Below, in pieces: positions 1 to 7,841 of a stretch of DNA of 16,918 bases; the first letter of the stretch is position 1, and every line of letters begins with the position of its first letter. The notes beneath the pieces are model-generated. The model worked only from the letters and a program-made list of their open reading frames with translations, did no database searches and had not been told where the DNA came from. The position numbers were made by a program, and so were the translations under genes. This DNA is from an uncultured Clostridia bacterium (GTDB lineage: Bacteria; Bacillota; Clostridia; Oscillospirales; Acutalibacteraceae): NCBI GenBank assembly GCA_937919155.1, contig CALFPM010000106.1, positions 1-16,918 of the forward strand, read 5' to 3'.

Positions 1-155
1 GCAAGGGCTTCTCACTTGTTGAAGTTCTTTCAACCTGCCCCACAAACTGGGGTCTTAAGCCTGATAAAGCTCTTGAATGGCTTGAAGAAAACATGATTCC
101 TTATTATCCTCTCGGCGTATATAAGGACAAGACAGCAGAAAAGGAGGCCGAATAA
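1..155 (+). CDS. korB: 2-oxoacid:ferredoxin oxidoreductase beta subunit, C-terminal fragment
   Basis: Only the last 50 codons are inside the window; the frame is set by codons starting at base 3 and the stop is TAA at 153-155. The translation contains STCPTNWG followed by ALEWLEENMIPYYPLGVYKD. That is the typical C-terminus of the thiamine-diphosphate-binding beta subunit of 2-oxoglutarate/2-oxoacid:ferredoxin oxidoreductases. This subunit binds TPP with the alpha subunit, decarboxylates a 2-oxoacid and passes electrons to ferredoxin in the cytoplasm. The AAGGAGG ribosome binding site of the next gene is embedded in its last codons (141-147), so the two genes are co-transcribed and probably translationally coupled. 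The alpha and ferredoxin-like subunits are expected upstream, outside the window. The substrate (2-oxoglutarate, branched-chain or another oxoacid) cannot be decided from this fragment. Confidence 0.85.
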   Translation, partial: KGFSLVEVLSTCPTNWGLKPDKALEWLEENMIPYYPLGVYKDKTAEKEAE

Positions 156-157
156 TT

Positions 158-688
158 ATGACACACGAAATACTTCTTGCAGGCTTCGGCGGTCAGGGTA
201 TCCTTTTCTCAGGTAAGTTCCTTGCTTATGACGGACTTCTTGAGGAGCGTGAGGTAAGCTGGCTTCCCTCATACGGCCCCGAAATGAGAGGCGGTACATG
301 TAACTGCTCAATCATCCTCAGCGACACAAAAATCGGCTCACCCATCGTTTCAAACCCCAACGTTCTTGTTGCAATGAACCTTCCTTCACTTGATAAGTTC
401 GAAAGCACAGCTGTTCCCGGCGCAAAGATTTTTGTGGACAGTTCACTTATCGACCGCAAGGTTGAGAGAGATGATGTTGAGGTTTATTACATCCCCGCAA
501 CAAAGCTTGCATCGGACGAAAATCTTCCCGGTCTTGCAAATATGATTATGATTGGTCACGTTATCGCAAAAGCAGGCGTTATGCCCTATGAAAACGTTGA
601 AACCACAATGAAAAAGCTTGTTCCCGCTAAAAAGCAGAACCTTATTGAGCTTAACATCAAAGCAGTTGAGCTTGGCTACAACTATTAA
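158..688 (+). CDS. korC: 2-oxoacid:ferredoxin oxidoreductase gamma subunit
   Basis: A 176-aa protein of the pyruvate/ketoisovalerate oxidoreductase gamma family, which completes the CoA-dependent 2-oxoacid:ferredoxin oxidoreductase and helps bind CoA. The N-terminus has the family glycine motif AGFGGQGILFSGK (residues 8-20). It is followed by the conserved SYGPEMRGGTCNC segment (about 38-50) and the region around NVLVAMNLPSLDKF. The length fits stand-alone gamma subunits. ATG at 158 lies 2 nt after the beta subunit stop, with AAGGAGG ten nt upstream. The next gene, an XRE-cupin regulator, starts 24 nt after the stop with no terminator between, so all belong to one operon. The family is certain. 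Whether it is Kor (2-oxoglutarate), Vor (branched-chain) or another specificity is not settled by this subunit. Confidence 0.9.
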   Translation: MTHEILLAGFGGQGILFSGKFLAYDGLLEEREVSWLPSYGPEMRGGTCNCSIILSDTKIGSPIVSNPNVLVAMNLPSLDKFESTAVPGAKIFVDSSLIDRKVERDDVEVYYIPATKLASDENLPGLANMIMIGHVIAKAGVMPYENVETTMKKLVPAKKQNLIELNIKAVELGYNY

Positions 689-712
689 TTAAAACTGTTA
701 GGAGAAACCCAC

Positions 713-1261
713 ATGCTTGAATTAAAAGAAATTGGCCTGCGAGTTGCTTCCCTGCGTGAAACCTGCGGTCTTACCTCTACCGAGATGGCCGAAAAACTTG
801 AAATTTCCGAGGAAAATTACATTGCTTTTGAGCACGGTGAATATGACTTTGCTATCAGCACACTCAACAACATTGCGCTCATCCTCGGCGTTGATATTCT
901 TGATATCATCAGCGGTGAGTCTCCCAGACTCACATCCTGCACGGTTGTTAAAAAAGGCAAGGGTTATGTTGTTAACAGAAACCCCGGCTATGAATTTTCA
1001 CACCTTGCATATACATTCAGAAACAAGAAGGCAGAGCCTTTCCTTGTTACCATTGACCCTTCGGGCAATCCTCCCGTTATGGATGAACACGAAGGTCAGG
1101 AATTTGACTATGTTCTTTCAGGCAGCCTTCACCTTTACATCGGTGATATCTGCTACGAACTCAATGAGGGTGACAGCGCATATTTCGATTCCACCATTCC
1201 TCATGCTCACAAGAATGTGGGCGACACTCAGGCGCAGTTCATTGCACTTGTGCTTAAATAA
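713..1261 (+). CDS. XRE-family regulator with C-terminal cupin domain
   Basis: A 182-aa two-domain protein. Residues about 5-65 form an XRE/Cro-like helix-turn-helix (LRETCGLTSTEMAEKLEIS, then a recognition helix and the LNNIALILGV segment). Residues about 100-180 form a small cupin with H126/E130 in DEHEGQEFDYVLSG, then GDICYELNEGDSAYFDS and the metal-type PHAH motif (163-166). Such proteins are usually local transcription regulators whose cupin senses a small ligand. ATG at 713 has AGGAG at 700-704. The gene sits between the oxidoreductase gamma subunit and the acyl-CoA synthetase, spaced 24 and 32 nt, so it probably controls this operon in response to a pathway metabolite. That role is inferred, and no operator is visible here because the operon promoter is outside the window. 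The ligand is unknown. Confidence 0.9.
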   Translation: MLELKEIGLRVASLRETCGLTSTEMAEKLEISEENYIAFEHGEYDFAISTLNNIALILGVDILDIISGESPRLTSCTVVKKGKGYVVNRNPGYEFSHLAYTFRNKKAEPFLVTIDPSGNPPVMDEHEGQEFDYVLSGSLHLYIGDICYELNEGDSAYFDSTIPHAHKNVGDTQAQFIALVLK

Positions 1262-1293
1262 GGAATCAAACAAAAAAATCAGGAGTCGGAATA

Positions 1294-2979
1294 ATGGCGA
1301 TTTATGAAAAATTTATCGGCAGATCAAGAGATTCATTCGTTTCTCTTAAAGACTGCCAGGAAAACTTCAAAATTACATATGAGCAGGACTTTAACTTTGC
1401 TTATGATGTAATTGACGTGCTCGGCACGGAAAAACCCGATAAGCTTGCGCTTCTTTATGTTTCAAACGAGCAGGAAGAAAAACGTTTCACTTTCGGTGAC
1501 ATGAAGCGTCTTTCAGACAAGGCGGCTAACTATTTTGTATCCGAAGGCGTTAAAAAAGGCGATCCCGTGCTTCTCATCCTCAAAAGAAGCTATCTTTTCT
1601 GGGTTATCACACTTGCTCTGAACAAAATCGGCGCAATTATGGTGCCTGCATCAAACATGCTCAAGGGCAAGGATTATGTTTACCGCTGCAATAAGGCAAA
1701 GATAAAGTATGCCGTTATTACAGGTGACGACAATTGCACAGAGTATTTTGACGACAGAAAAGATGAATACGAAACAATCGAAAAGAAGTTTGTTACAAAA
1801 CACAAGGCCGCTCCCGGCTGGATTGACTTTGAAGAAGGCTTTGAAAAAGCAAGCGAAGATTGGACAAAACCCACAGGCGATGCCGCAACAACGGTTGATG
1901 ACACAATGATTATCAACTTTTCATCAGGCACAACGGGTTATCCCAAAATCATTGCACATGACTTCAAATATCCCCTCGGTCACATTATGACAGGTGTTTT
2001 CTGGCACAGAGTTGTTGACGGCGGAATGCATTTCACCGTTTCAGACTCAGGCTGGGCAAAATCACTCTGGGGCAAATATTACGGCCAGTGGATGGGTGAA
2101 ACCGCAAACTTTGTTTATGACTTCGATAAGTTTGACGGTGCCGATATTCTTTCAAAGCTTGAGAAATATCATATCACTACATTCTGCGTGCCACCAACAA
2201 TGTACCGCCTTATGCTTCAGAATGATGTCAGCAAATATGACCTTTCATCGATCACACACTGCTGCACTGCAGGTGAAGCACTCAATGCGGATATCTTCAA
2301 CAAGTGGAAGGAAGCTACGGGTCTTGAAATCCACGAAGGCTTCGGCATGAGTGAAACACCCGTCAGCATCTGCACTCTTTATCCCTGGACAAAGCCCGTA
2401 CCCGGCGCAATCGGATTCCCCGCCCCCGGTCTTAAGGTGCATATCCTTGACGAGGAAGGCAACCATTGCCAGCGCGGTACAATCGGCGAAATCTGCATCA
2501 AGGCGGAATCACCCGAAGAGCATCCCTGCGGCGTTGTTGCAAGCTACAACTTCAGCGAAGAGGATACCGCCGAGGCATACAGAGGCGGATTCTTCCACAC
2601 TGGTGACCTTGCATACAGAGATGAACAGGGCAGATTCGTTTACTTCGGCAGAAATGACGATGTTATCAAATCATCGGGTTACAGAATCGGACCTTTCGAA
2701 ATTGAAAGCGTTATGCTTGAGCACCCCTCTGTTCTTGAAGTTGCGGTTACAGGTGTTCCCGATCCCGTAAGAGGCTTTGTTGTTAAGGCAACTGTTGTTC
2801 TGCGCCCCGGCTTTGAAGGCTCACCCGAACTTGTCAAGGAACTGCAGACATATGTTAAAACAAACACTGCGCCCTACAAATATCCCAGAATTATTGAATT
2901 TGTTGACGAACTTCCCAAAACCTTCAGCGGCAAGGTCAGACGAGTTGAAATCCGTCAGAATGATTCAAATAAACAATAA
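1294..2979 (+). CDS. AMP-forming acyl-CoA synthetase (ANL superfamily, MACS/acetyl-CoA ligase-like)
   Basis: A 561-aa cytoplasmic adenylate-forming ligase: acid + ATP + CoA gives acyl-CoA + AMP + PPi. All core motifs are present. The P-loop SSGTTGYPK is at 210-218, the A5 motif GFGMSET at 349-355, TGD at 436-438, and the hinge GRNDDVIKSSGYRIG around 452-466. The C-terminal catalytic lysine is in PKTFSGKVRR (K547). Length and motif set match medium-chain acyl-CoA or acetyl-CoA ligases. ATG at 1294 follows AGGAG (1281-1285) by 8 nt. As the last gene of the oxidoreductase/XRE-cupin operon it probably handles the acid form of the acyl-CoA made by the oxidoreductase, either activating it for reductive carboxylation or interconverting acyl-CoA and acid. 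Substrate and direction are inferences. A strong terminator follows 5 nt after the stop. Confidence 0.9.
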   Translation: MAIYEKFIGRSRDSFVSLKDCQENFKITYEQDFNFAYDVIDVLGTEKPDKLALLYVSNEQEEKRFTFGDMKRLSDKAANYFVSEGVKKGDPVLLILKRSYLFWVITLALNKIGAIMVPASNMLKGKDYVYRCNKAKIKYAVITGDDNCTEYFDDRKDEYETIEKKFVTKHKAAPGWIDFEEGFEKASEDWTKPTGDAATTVDDTMIINFSSGTTGYPKIIAHDFKYPLGHIMTGVFWHRVVDGGMHFTVSDSGWAKSLWGKYYGQWMGETANFVYDFDKFDGADILSKLEKYHITTFCVPPTMYRLMLQNDVSKYDLSSITHCCTAGEALNADIFNKWKEATGLEIHEGFGMSETPVSICTLYPWTKPVPGAIGFPAPGLKVHILDEEGNHCQRGTIGEICIKAESPEEHPCGVVASYNFSEEDTAEAYRGGFFHTGDLAYRDEQGRFVYFGRNDDVIKSSGYRIGPFEIESVMLEHPSVLEVAVTGVPDPVRGFVVKATVVLRPGFEGSPELVKELQTYVKTNTAPYKYPRIIEFVDELPKTFSGKVRRVEIRQNDSNKQ

Positions 2980-2984
2980 AAATT

Positions 2985-3011
2985 GCCCTCACAAATGTGA
3001 GGGCTTTTTTT
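2985..3011. terminator. Bidirectional intrinsic terminator between acyl-CoA synthetase and uppP
   Basis: A perfect 8-bp GC-rich stem GCCCTCAC (2985-2992) / GTGAGGGC (2997-3004) with an AAAT loop is followed on the plus strand by seven T (3005-3011). On the minus strand the hairpin is followed by AATTTTTA, so it can also stop uppP transcription. The two genes converge here; the uppP stop codon (3011-3013) touches the T-run. Confidence 0.92.
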
Positions 3012-3832
3012 CATATCATTGTTACAAGCAAAACAACTATGCCGAGAGCTATTCTGTACCATCCGAACACCTTAAAATCGTGGCGCTTCACATAATTCAT
3101 AAGGAATTTCACAGCAAAGAGTGAAACAACAAAAGCAGTCACAGAGCCGAGAGCAAGGGCGATTATTTCATCTGATGTGAAATCCAATCCGAATTTAATG
3201 AGTTTCAGCAGACTTGCCCCGAGCATTGTGGGCACTGCAAGATAAAAAGTGAATTCTGCCGCCACAACCCTTGAAACTCCGAGAAGAAGCGCGCCGATGA
3301 TTGTTGCTCCCGAGCGTGAAGTACCCGGTATCATTGAAAGAGCCTGAAAACATCCTATAAGTAAGGCAATTTTATAATCTATCTGCGAGATTGCGCCGAT
3401 TTTCGGCTCTCTTTTTTTATTGTAATTCTCAACAAGAATAAAAGCAACGCCGTAAATAATCAGCATCAGAGCGATTGTGAGCGCATTGCCGAAATAAGCT
3501 TCCAGAAAATCATCAAAAAGCAGTCCCAGCACTGCAGCGGGGATGCAGGCAATGGCAACATGCACCCACATCATAATTTTGTCTGTTTTCAATTCGAACT
3601 GCTTGTTTTTCACCTCAAAAGGCATCATTCTGCGCCAGAAAGCCGCAACAACGGCAAGAATTGCGCCGAATTGAATCACAACAAAAAACATTTCCTTGAA
3701 TTTCACACTCATATTCATAGGAACAAATTCATCAAAGAGAAGCATATGTCCCGTGCTGCTGACGGGCAGCCATTCGGTTATACCTTCTGTTATACCAATC
3801 AGAATTACTTTTACATACTCAAAAAAATCCAT
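3011..3832 (-). CDS. uppP: Undecaprenyl-diphosphate phosphatase (BacA/UppP family)
   Basis: A 273-aa polytopic membrane protein that dephosphorylates undecaprenyl diphosphate to recycle the lipid carrier for peptidoglycan and other wall polymers; the family also gives bacitracin resistance. The first signature, EGITEWLPVSSTGH (16-29), carries the catalytic glutamates E16/E20 and H29. The second, PGTSRSG (169-175), supplies the catalytic arginine R173. Several hydrophobic segments run to the C-terminus, as in full-length family members. The start is ATG at 3832, because MDFFEYVKVILIGITEG matches the family N-terminus and AAAGGGGAG lies just upstream. An in-frame extension to 3973 has no ribosome binding site and would read through the terminator of the gene upstream. 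The gene appears monocistronic. Confidence 0.96.
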   Translation of the reverse strand: MDFFEYVKVILIGITEGITEWLPVSSTGHMLLFDEFVPMNMSVKFKEMFFVVIQFGAILAVVAAFWRRMMPFEVKNKQFELKTDKIMMWVHVAIACIPAAVLGLLFDDFLEAYFGNALTIALMLIIYGVAFILVENYNKKREPKIGAISQIDYKIALLIGCFQALSMIPGTSRSGATIIGALLLGVSRVVAAEFTFYLAVPTMLGASLLKLIKFGLDFTSDEIIALALGSVTAFVVSLFAVKFLMNYVKRHDFKVFGWYRIALGIVVLLVTMI

Positions 3833-3853
3833 ATTCTTCTCCCCTTTTGCTTT

Positions 3854-3859
3854 ATTATA
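3854..3859 (-). promoter_or_regulatory. Putative -10 element of uppP
   Basis: Read on the minus strand this is TATAAT, about 22 nt before the uppP start and just upstream of its AAAGGGGAG ribosome binding site. A 17-nt spacer puts the -35 position (TAATTT) inside the glnN terminator hairpin, and that hexamer is a poor match to TTGACA. The -10 is clean but the promoter call is tentative. Confidence 0.4.
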
Positions 3860-3861
3860 TA

Positions 3862-3895
3862 CAAAAAGGCATATGCAAATTACTGCATATGCCTT
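3862..3895 (-). terminator. Intrinsic terminator of glnN
   Basis: A perfect 12-bp stem AAGGCATATGCA (3866-3877) / TGCATATGCCTT (3884-3895) with a 6-nt loop lies 11 nt after the glnN stop. On the minus strand it is followed by a short T tract ending TTTTTG. The opposite side also has a T-rich run (3898 onward), so it could work both ways, but only glnN transcribes toward it. Confidence 0.85.
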
Positions 3896-3906
3896 GATTT
3901 TTTTAT

Positions 3907-5997
3907 TCAGTTTACGCCGAAAAGAAGGTCTGCATAAGTGGGGAAAGGCCAGTAATCTGCGCCTGTGATGCATTCCGCCTCATCAGAATATTTGCGAAGT
4001 TCTTCCATTTTGGGAATAATCACATCTCTGAATTTGCCTGCTTTGTCAACTGCTTCCATACGCTTTATTGCAGAAAGCTCGTTTGCAAGCTCGTCAACGC
4101 CCTTATACATTGAAGCAACAAGTGCCGAAAGCTTGGTTGCCGTTGCTTCTTCGTAAGTGCAGTCTGCGGCGGCAAATGCAGTTTTCTTTGCAACGGCTGT
4201 GCTGCTGAGTTTGCCGACATATGAACTGATAGCAGGAAGAATATCCTTATTGACCATATCGATTGCGGTGAGCGCTTCGATATTGAGAGTCTTACAGTAA
4301 TTCTGATAATAGATTTCCTGACGGGCCTCAAGCTCCGCTTTTGTGAACACCTTGTGCTCCTCAAAGAGCTTTACATTCTTGTCAGCGGTAATGCAAGCAA
4401 GGGCATCGGGAGTTGTTCTGAAGTTACAAAGACCTCTCTTTTCCGCTTCTTTTATCCATTCATCGTCATAGCCGTTGCCGTTGAAGATGATGCGTTTGTG
4501 GTCTTTGATGGTTTTCTTGATGAGAGAATGAAGCGCATCCTCAAAGTTCTCAACATTTTCAAGTCTGTCTGCATATGACTTGAGTGATTCGGCAACTGCG
4601 GTGTTAAGAACGATATTCGCGCTTGCAATTGAATTTGCAGAGCCGAGCATTCTGAATTCGAACTTGTTACCCGTGAAAGCAAAGGGTGATGTTCTGTTTC
4701 TGTCTGTTGTATCCTTGGGGAAACGGGGCAGAACGTGAACGCCGACCTTCATCTGAACAAGCTCTTTTGCGTCATATGCGGTGTCTTTTTCAATTGACTC
4801 GAGGATTTCGTTAAGTTCATCACCGAGGAACATTGAAACAACTGCGGGAGGTGCTTCATTTGCACCGAGACGGTGGTCGTTGCCTGCGGTTGCAACGGAC
4901 ATTCTGAGAAGATCCTGATAATTATCAACAGCCTTGATAACAGCGCAAAGGAAAAGAAGGAACTGTGCATTATCATAGGGTGTTTCACCGGGTTCAAGAA
5001 GGTTAACACCTGTGCTTGTTGAGATTGACCAGTTGTTGTGCTTGCCGCTGCCATTAACGCCCTCAAAAGGCTTTTCGTGGAGCAGACAAATCATATCGTG
5101 TTTCTTTGCAACCTTCTGCATAATCTCCATTGTGAGCTGATTATGGTCAGTTGCAAGGTTGGTTGTGAGGAAAATGGGAGCAAGCTCGTGCTGAGCGGGA
5201 GCCGCCTCATTATGCTCTGTTTTAGCAAGGATGCCGAGTTTCCAGAGTTCTTCGTTAAGCTCTTTCATAAATGCGGCAACACGGGGTTTGATTGAACCGA
5301 AATAGTGGTCATCAAGTTCCTGACCCTTGGGAGGCTTTGCACCGAAAAGGGTTCTGCCCGTGAAAATGAGGTCCTTGCGCTTGTTGAACATTTCTCTGTC
5401 AACAAGGAAATATTCCTGCTCTGCGCCAACGGTTGTTTTTACGCTTGTAACATCATTCTGACCGAAAAGGCAGAGAATTCTTTTAGCCTGCTTGCCGATT
5501 GCTTCCATTGAACGGAGCAAGGGTGTTTTCATATCAAGTGCTTCGCCGCCGTATGAGCAGAAAGCGGTGGGAATGCAAAGCACGCCTTCTTTGATGAATG
5601 CATATGAGGTGGGGTCCCAAGCGGTGTAACCTCTTGCCTCAAATGTTGAACGGATACCGCCTGAGGGAAAGCTGGATGCGTCCGACTCACCCTTGACAAG
5701 CTCTTTGCCTGAGAACTCCTTAATAACCGTGCCGTCATTATTGGGTGAAATGAAGCTGTCGTGCTTTTCGGCGGTGATACCTGTCATAGGTTGGAACCAA
5801 TGAGTATAATGGGTTGCGCCGTTTTCAACAGCCCAATCCTTCATAGCGTTTGCAACAACATTTGCAAGTGCAATATCAAGACGCTTGCCGTCCTGAATTG
5901 TTTTTTTCATTGCCTTGTATGTTTCTTTGGGCAATCTTGATTTCATTGCCTTGTCATCAAAGACCATACAACCGAAATAATCGGGAACAAATTTCAT
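3907..5997 (-). CDS. glnN: Glutamine synthetase type III (GSIII)
   Basis: A 696-aa cytoplasmic enzyme making glutamine from glutamate, ammonium and ATP. The length (about 700 aa) and motifs identify the GSIII class, which is common in gut Clostridia and Bacteroidetes, rather than the 440-470 aa GSI. Visible segments are SFPSGGIRSTFEARGY near residue 110, the metal-binding AEQEYFL at 192-198, KTEHNEAAPAQHELAP at 259-274, GVNGSGKHNNWS at 313-324, and the later NDHRLGANEAPPAV and GNKFEFRMLGSANS. Two ATGs compete. The one at 6003 is only 2 nt from AGGAG (6006-6010), while the one at 5997 is 8 nt away and is the better start. A consensus promoter lies upstream and a terminator downstream, so it is a single-gene unit. 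No nitrogen-responsive leader is recognisable. Confidence 0.97.
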   Translation of the reverse strand: MKFVPDYFGCMVFDDKAMKSRLPKETYKAMKKTIQDGKRLDIALANVVANAMKDWAVENGATHYTHWFQPMTGITAEKHDSFISPNNDGTVIKEFSGKELVKGESDASSFPSGGIRSTFEARGYTAWDPTSYAFIKEGVLCIPTAFCSYGGEALDMKTPLLRSMEAIGKQAKRILCLFGQNDVTSVKTTVGAEQEYFLVDREMFNKRKDLIFTGRTLFGAKPPKGQELDDHYFGSIKPRVAAFMKELNEELWKLGILAKTEHNEAAPAQHELAPIFLTTNLATDHNQLTMEIMQKVAKKHDMICLLHEKPFEGVNGSGKHNNWSISTSTGVNLLEPGETPYDNAQFLLFLCAVIKAVDNYQDLLRMSVATAGNDHRLGANEAPPAVVSMFLGDELNEILESIEKDTAYDAKELVQMKVGVHVLPRFPKDTTDRNRTSPFAFTGNKFEFRMLGSANSIASANIVLNTAVAESLKSYADRLENVENFEDALHSLIKKTIKDHKRIIFNGNGYDDEWIKEAEKRGLCNFRTTPDALACITADKNVKLFEEHKVFTKAELEARQEIYYQNYCKTLNIEALTAIDMVNKDILPAISSYVGKLSSTAVAKKTAFAAADCTYEEATATKLSALVASMYKGVDELANELSAIKRMEAVDKAGKFRDVIIPKMEELRKYSDEAECITGADYWPFPTYADLLFGVN

Positions 5998-6005
5998 ACT
6001 CATCT

Positions 6006-6010
6006 CTCCT
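6006..6010 (-). promoter_or_regulatory. Ribosome binding site deciding the glnN start
   Basis: AGGAG on the minus strand. Spacing is 2 nt to the first in-frame ATG (6003) but 8 nt to the second (5997), which argues that the protein begins two residues later than the longest reading. Confidence 0.7.
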
Positions 6011-6028
6011 ATCTTACAAAGACAATTT

Positions 6029-6057
6029 ATTATACTCTTTCACAAAATCAAAATCAA
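6029..6057 (-). promoter_or_regulatory. glnN: Sigma-A-type promoter of glnN
   Basis: On the minus strand, -35 TTGATT (6057-6052), a 17-nt spacer and a perfect -10 TATAAT (6034-6029). Predicted transcription start is near 6022, giving a leader of roughly 25 nt. TTGATT is repeated in tandem just upstream, so a second overlapping -35 is possible. No operator palindrome is evident beside it. Confidence 0.75.
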
Positions 6058-6083
6058 GGGAAAGATTGTATAATAAAACGAGC

Positions 6084-6110
6084 AAAAATTACTCTCCTTA
6101 TATGGAGAGT
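6084..6110 (-). terminator. Second, weaker terminator-like hairpin between the glucosidase gene and glnN
   Basis: A 7-bp stem ACTCTCC / GGAGAGT (6091-6097 with 6104-6110, loop of 6) is followed on the minus strand by AATTTTTG. It lies 13 nt beyond the main glucosidase terminator and upstream of the glnN promoter, so it probably acts as a backup terminator. The tail is imperfect. Confidence 0.5.
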
Positions 6111-6118
6111 GCAACAAC

Positions 6119-6148
6119 AAAAAACCTCACGGCATTTCACCGTGAGGT
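6119..6148 (-). terminator. Intrinsic terminator after the GH13 glucosidase gene
   Basis: A 9-bp stem ACCTCACGG (minus strand 6148-6140) / CCGTGAGGT (6132-6124) with a 7-nt loop is followed by a run of T on the minus strand (A at 6119-6124 on plus). It begins 5 nt after the glucosidase stop. Confidence 0.88.
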
Positions 6149-6153
6149 CCATG

Positions 6154-7839
6154 TTAATCAAAAAGATATACTCTTGTTTCGTAGGGCTTTGTTTCAAAGG
6201 TATTGAGAGTTCTGTCCTGCTGAACATCATAGTTTGAAAGCATCAGCTTACCTTTGCCGAGATCAAAACCTGCAGGTGCAGTGAAATGAACAGGCTTGTC
6301 GGTAAACGAGTTGATAACAAGCATACGCTTGCCTTCATAATTGCGTTCATAGACAAAAAGATTGCGGCTGTTCTTATAATGAAGTTTGAAATCACCGTAA
6401 ATACAGATTTCGTTTTCCTTGCGGAATTTAAGAAGCTTGCGATAATAATTGAGAATTGAATTTTCGTCCTTTTCAGCCGCTTCAACATTGATTTCCGTAT
6501 AGTTGGGATTAACCTTGAACCAGGTTTCATCCCCTGTTGTGAAGCCTGCATTCTTTCCTGAAGTCCATTGAACAGGAGTTCTTGAATTGTCTCGGGATGC
6601 TCGGTTCGCAATCTTAAGGAACATTTTATCGGAGAAACCGAGCTTTTTGAAAAGCTGATATGTGCTCTTCACCTGAGTGTCGGTGTAATCGTCAACGCTG
6701 TTCATTTTTATGTTCAGCATACCGATTTCCTGACCCTGATAAATAAAGGGAGTACCGCTCTGGCAGATATACATTGTTGCAAGCATCTTTCCGCTTTCAA
6801 CCCTGTAGTTTTCATCGCCGTAACGGCTGATAATTCTGGGCTGGTCGTGATTTTCAATGTAGTTTGCATTCCATGCAATGCCGTAAAGCTTATTCTGCCA
6901 TCTGTTGTATGCACTCTTAAGCTTTTTGAGGCTGAAAGGCATCGGCACCCAGCTGACCATAAATGAATCAGCTTCCATATGCTGGAAATTGAACATCATA
7001 TTGAGAGTCTGACCTGCACCCTCTCTGATAAAACGGAGCGCAAGCTTGGGTGTCATCATAGGCGCTTCGCCAACGGTCATGCAGTCATAATTATCGGTAA
7101 CTTTTCTGAATTCTCTGAGATATTCATCAAGATGGGGACCGCATTTGTAATGCTCCATACCGCAGGCAACAGGGATAGGGAAGCCATTGGGAAGACCTTC
7201 TTTTTTTGAGATGAAAGTAATAACATCCTCACGGAAACCATCAACACCCATATCGAGCCAGAAACGGATAATATCCTTGATTTCCTCGCGCACCTTGGGG
7301 TTATCCATATTGAGGTCGGGCTGTTCTTTGGCAAAAAGAGTGAGATACCACTCGTCAAGATTTTCATTGTAATGCCAACCGGGACCCGCAAAGGTTGAAA
7401 GCCAGTTGTTGGGAGGCTTTTTGCCGCCGCTTTTCTTGCCCTTGCGCCAGAAATAATAGTCGTGATAAGGGTTATCATGCCCTTTCTGACTCTCCTTGAA
7501 CCATTCGTGTTCATCAGAAGTGTGGTTGATAACAAGGTCCATAATTACTCTGAGACCCTTGCTGTGTGCCGCATCAAGAAGCTCTTTGAACTCCTCAAGC
7601 GTGCCGTATTCGGGTGCAATTGACTTGTAATCGGCAATGTCATAGCCGTAGTCGTGCTGAGGTGACTTATAAAGAGGTGAAAACCAGATTGCATCAACGC
7701 CGATGCTTTTGATGTAATCAAGTTTTTCCATAACACCCTTGATATCACCGATGCCGTCACCGTTACCGTCCTTGAAACTGCGGGGCCATATCTGATAGAC
7801 CGCCATCTCTTTATACCAATGCTTTTTAATCTCTGCCAT
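6154..7839 (-). CDS. GH13 alpha-glucosidase, oligo-1,6-glucosidase type
   Basis: A 561-aa intracellular glycoside hydrolase of family 13, the length and layout of oligo-1,6-glucosidase/alpha-glucosidase enzymes (subfamily 31 type). It has no signal peptide. Region I is DLVINH (101-106). Region II GFREDV carries the nucleophile D205, region III TVGE the acid/base E258, and region IV ENHDQ the transition-state stabiliser D332. The residue after the nucleophile is valine (V206); in this family Val there is linked to alpha-1,6 (isomaltose-type) preference, Ala to alpha-1,4, so isomalto-oligosaccharide hydrolysis is the best guess. ATG at 7839 lies 2 nt after the stop of the subtilase gene, and its GGAGAGG ribosome binding site is inside that gene's end, implying translational coupling. 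Two hairpins follow downstream. Confidence 0.93.
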   Translation of the reverse strand: MAEIKKHWYKEMAVYQIWPRSFKDGNGDGIGDIKGVMEKLDYIKSIGVDAIWFSPLYKSPQHDYGYDIADYKSIAPEYGTLEEFKELLDAAHSKGLRVIMDLVINHTSDEHEWFKESQKGHDNPYHDYYFWRKGKKSGGKKPPNNWLSTFAGPGWHYNENLDEWYLTLFAKEQPDLNMDNPKVREEIKDIIRFWLDMGVDGFREDVITFISKKEGLPNGFPIPVACGMEHYKCGPHLDEYLREFRKVTDNYDCMTVGEAPMMTPKLALRFIREGAGQTLNMMFNFQHMEADSFMVSWVPMPFSLKKLKSAYNRWQNKLYGIAWNANYIENHDQPRIISRYGDENYRVESGKMLATMYICQSGTPFIYQGQEIGMLNIKMNSVDDYTDTQVKSTYQLFKKLGFSDKMFLKIANRASRDNSRTPVQWTSGKNAGFTTGDETWFKVNPNYTEINVEAAEKDENSILNYYRKLLKFRKENEICIYGDFKLHYKNSRNLFVYERNYEGKRMLVINSFTDKPVHFTAPAGFDLGKGKLMLSNYDVQQDRTLNTFETKPYETRVYLFD

Positions 7840-7841
7840 AT

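Noticed and set aside
732..1307. A 191-codon open frame overlapping the XRE-cupin gene in another frame
   Set aside because: It lies across the recognised XRE-cupin gene, has no ribosome binding site and no recognisable domain; it is a shadow frame caused by codon bias.
3833..3973. A 47-residue N-terminal extension of uppP
   Set aside because: It would start inside glnN and read through a terminator; the family N-terminus and a good ribosome binding site are at 3832.
6069..6074. A plus-strand TATAAT
   Set aside because: There is no matching -35 and no plus-strand gene downstream; expected by chance in AT-rich spacer DNA.
5850..6206. A plus-strand open frame running from glnN into the intergenic region
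   Set aside because: Antisense to glnN and the glucosidase end, low-complexity composition and no ribosome binding site.
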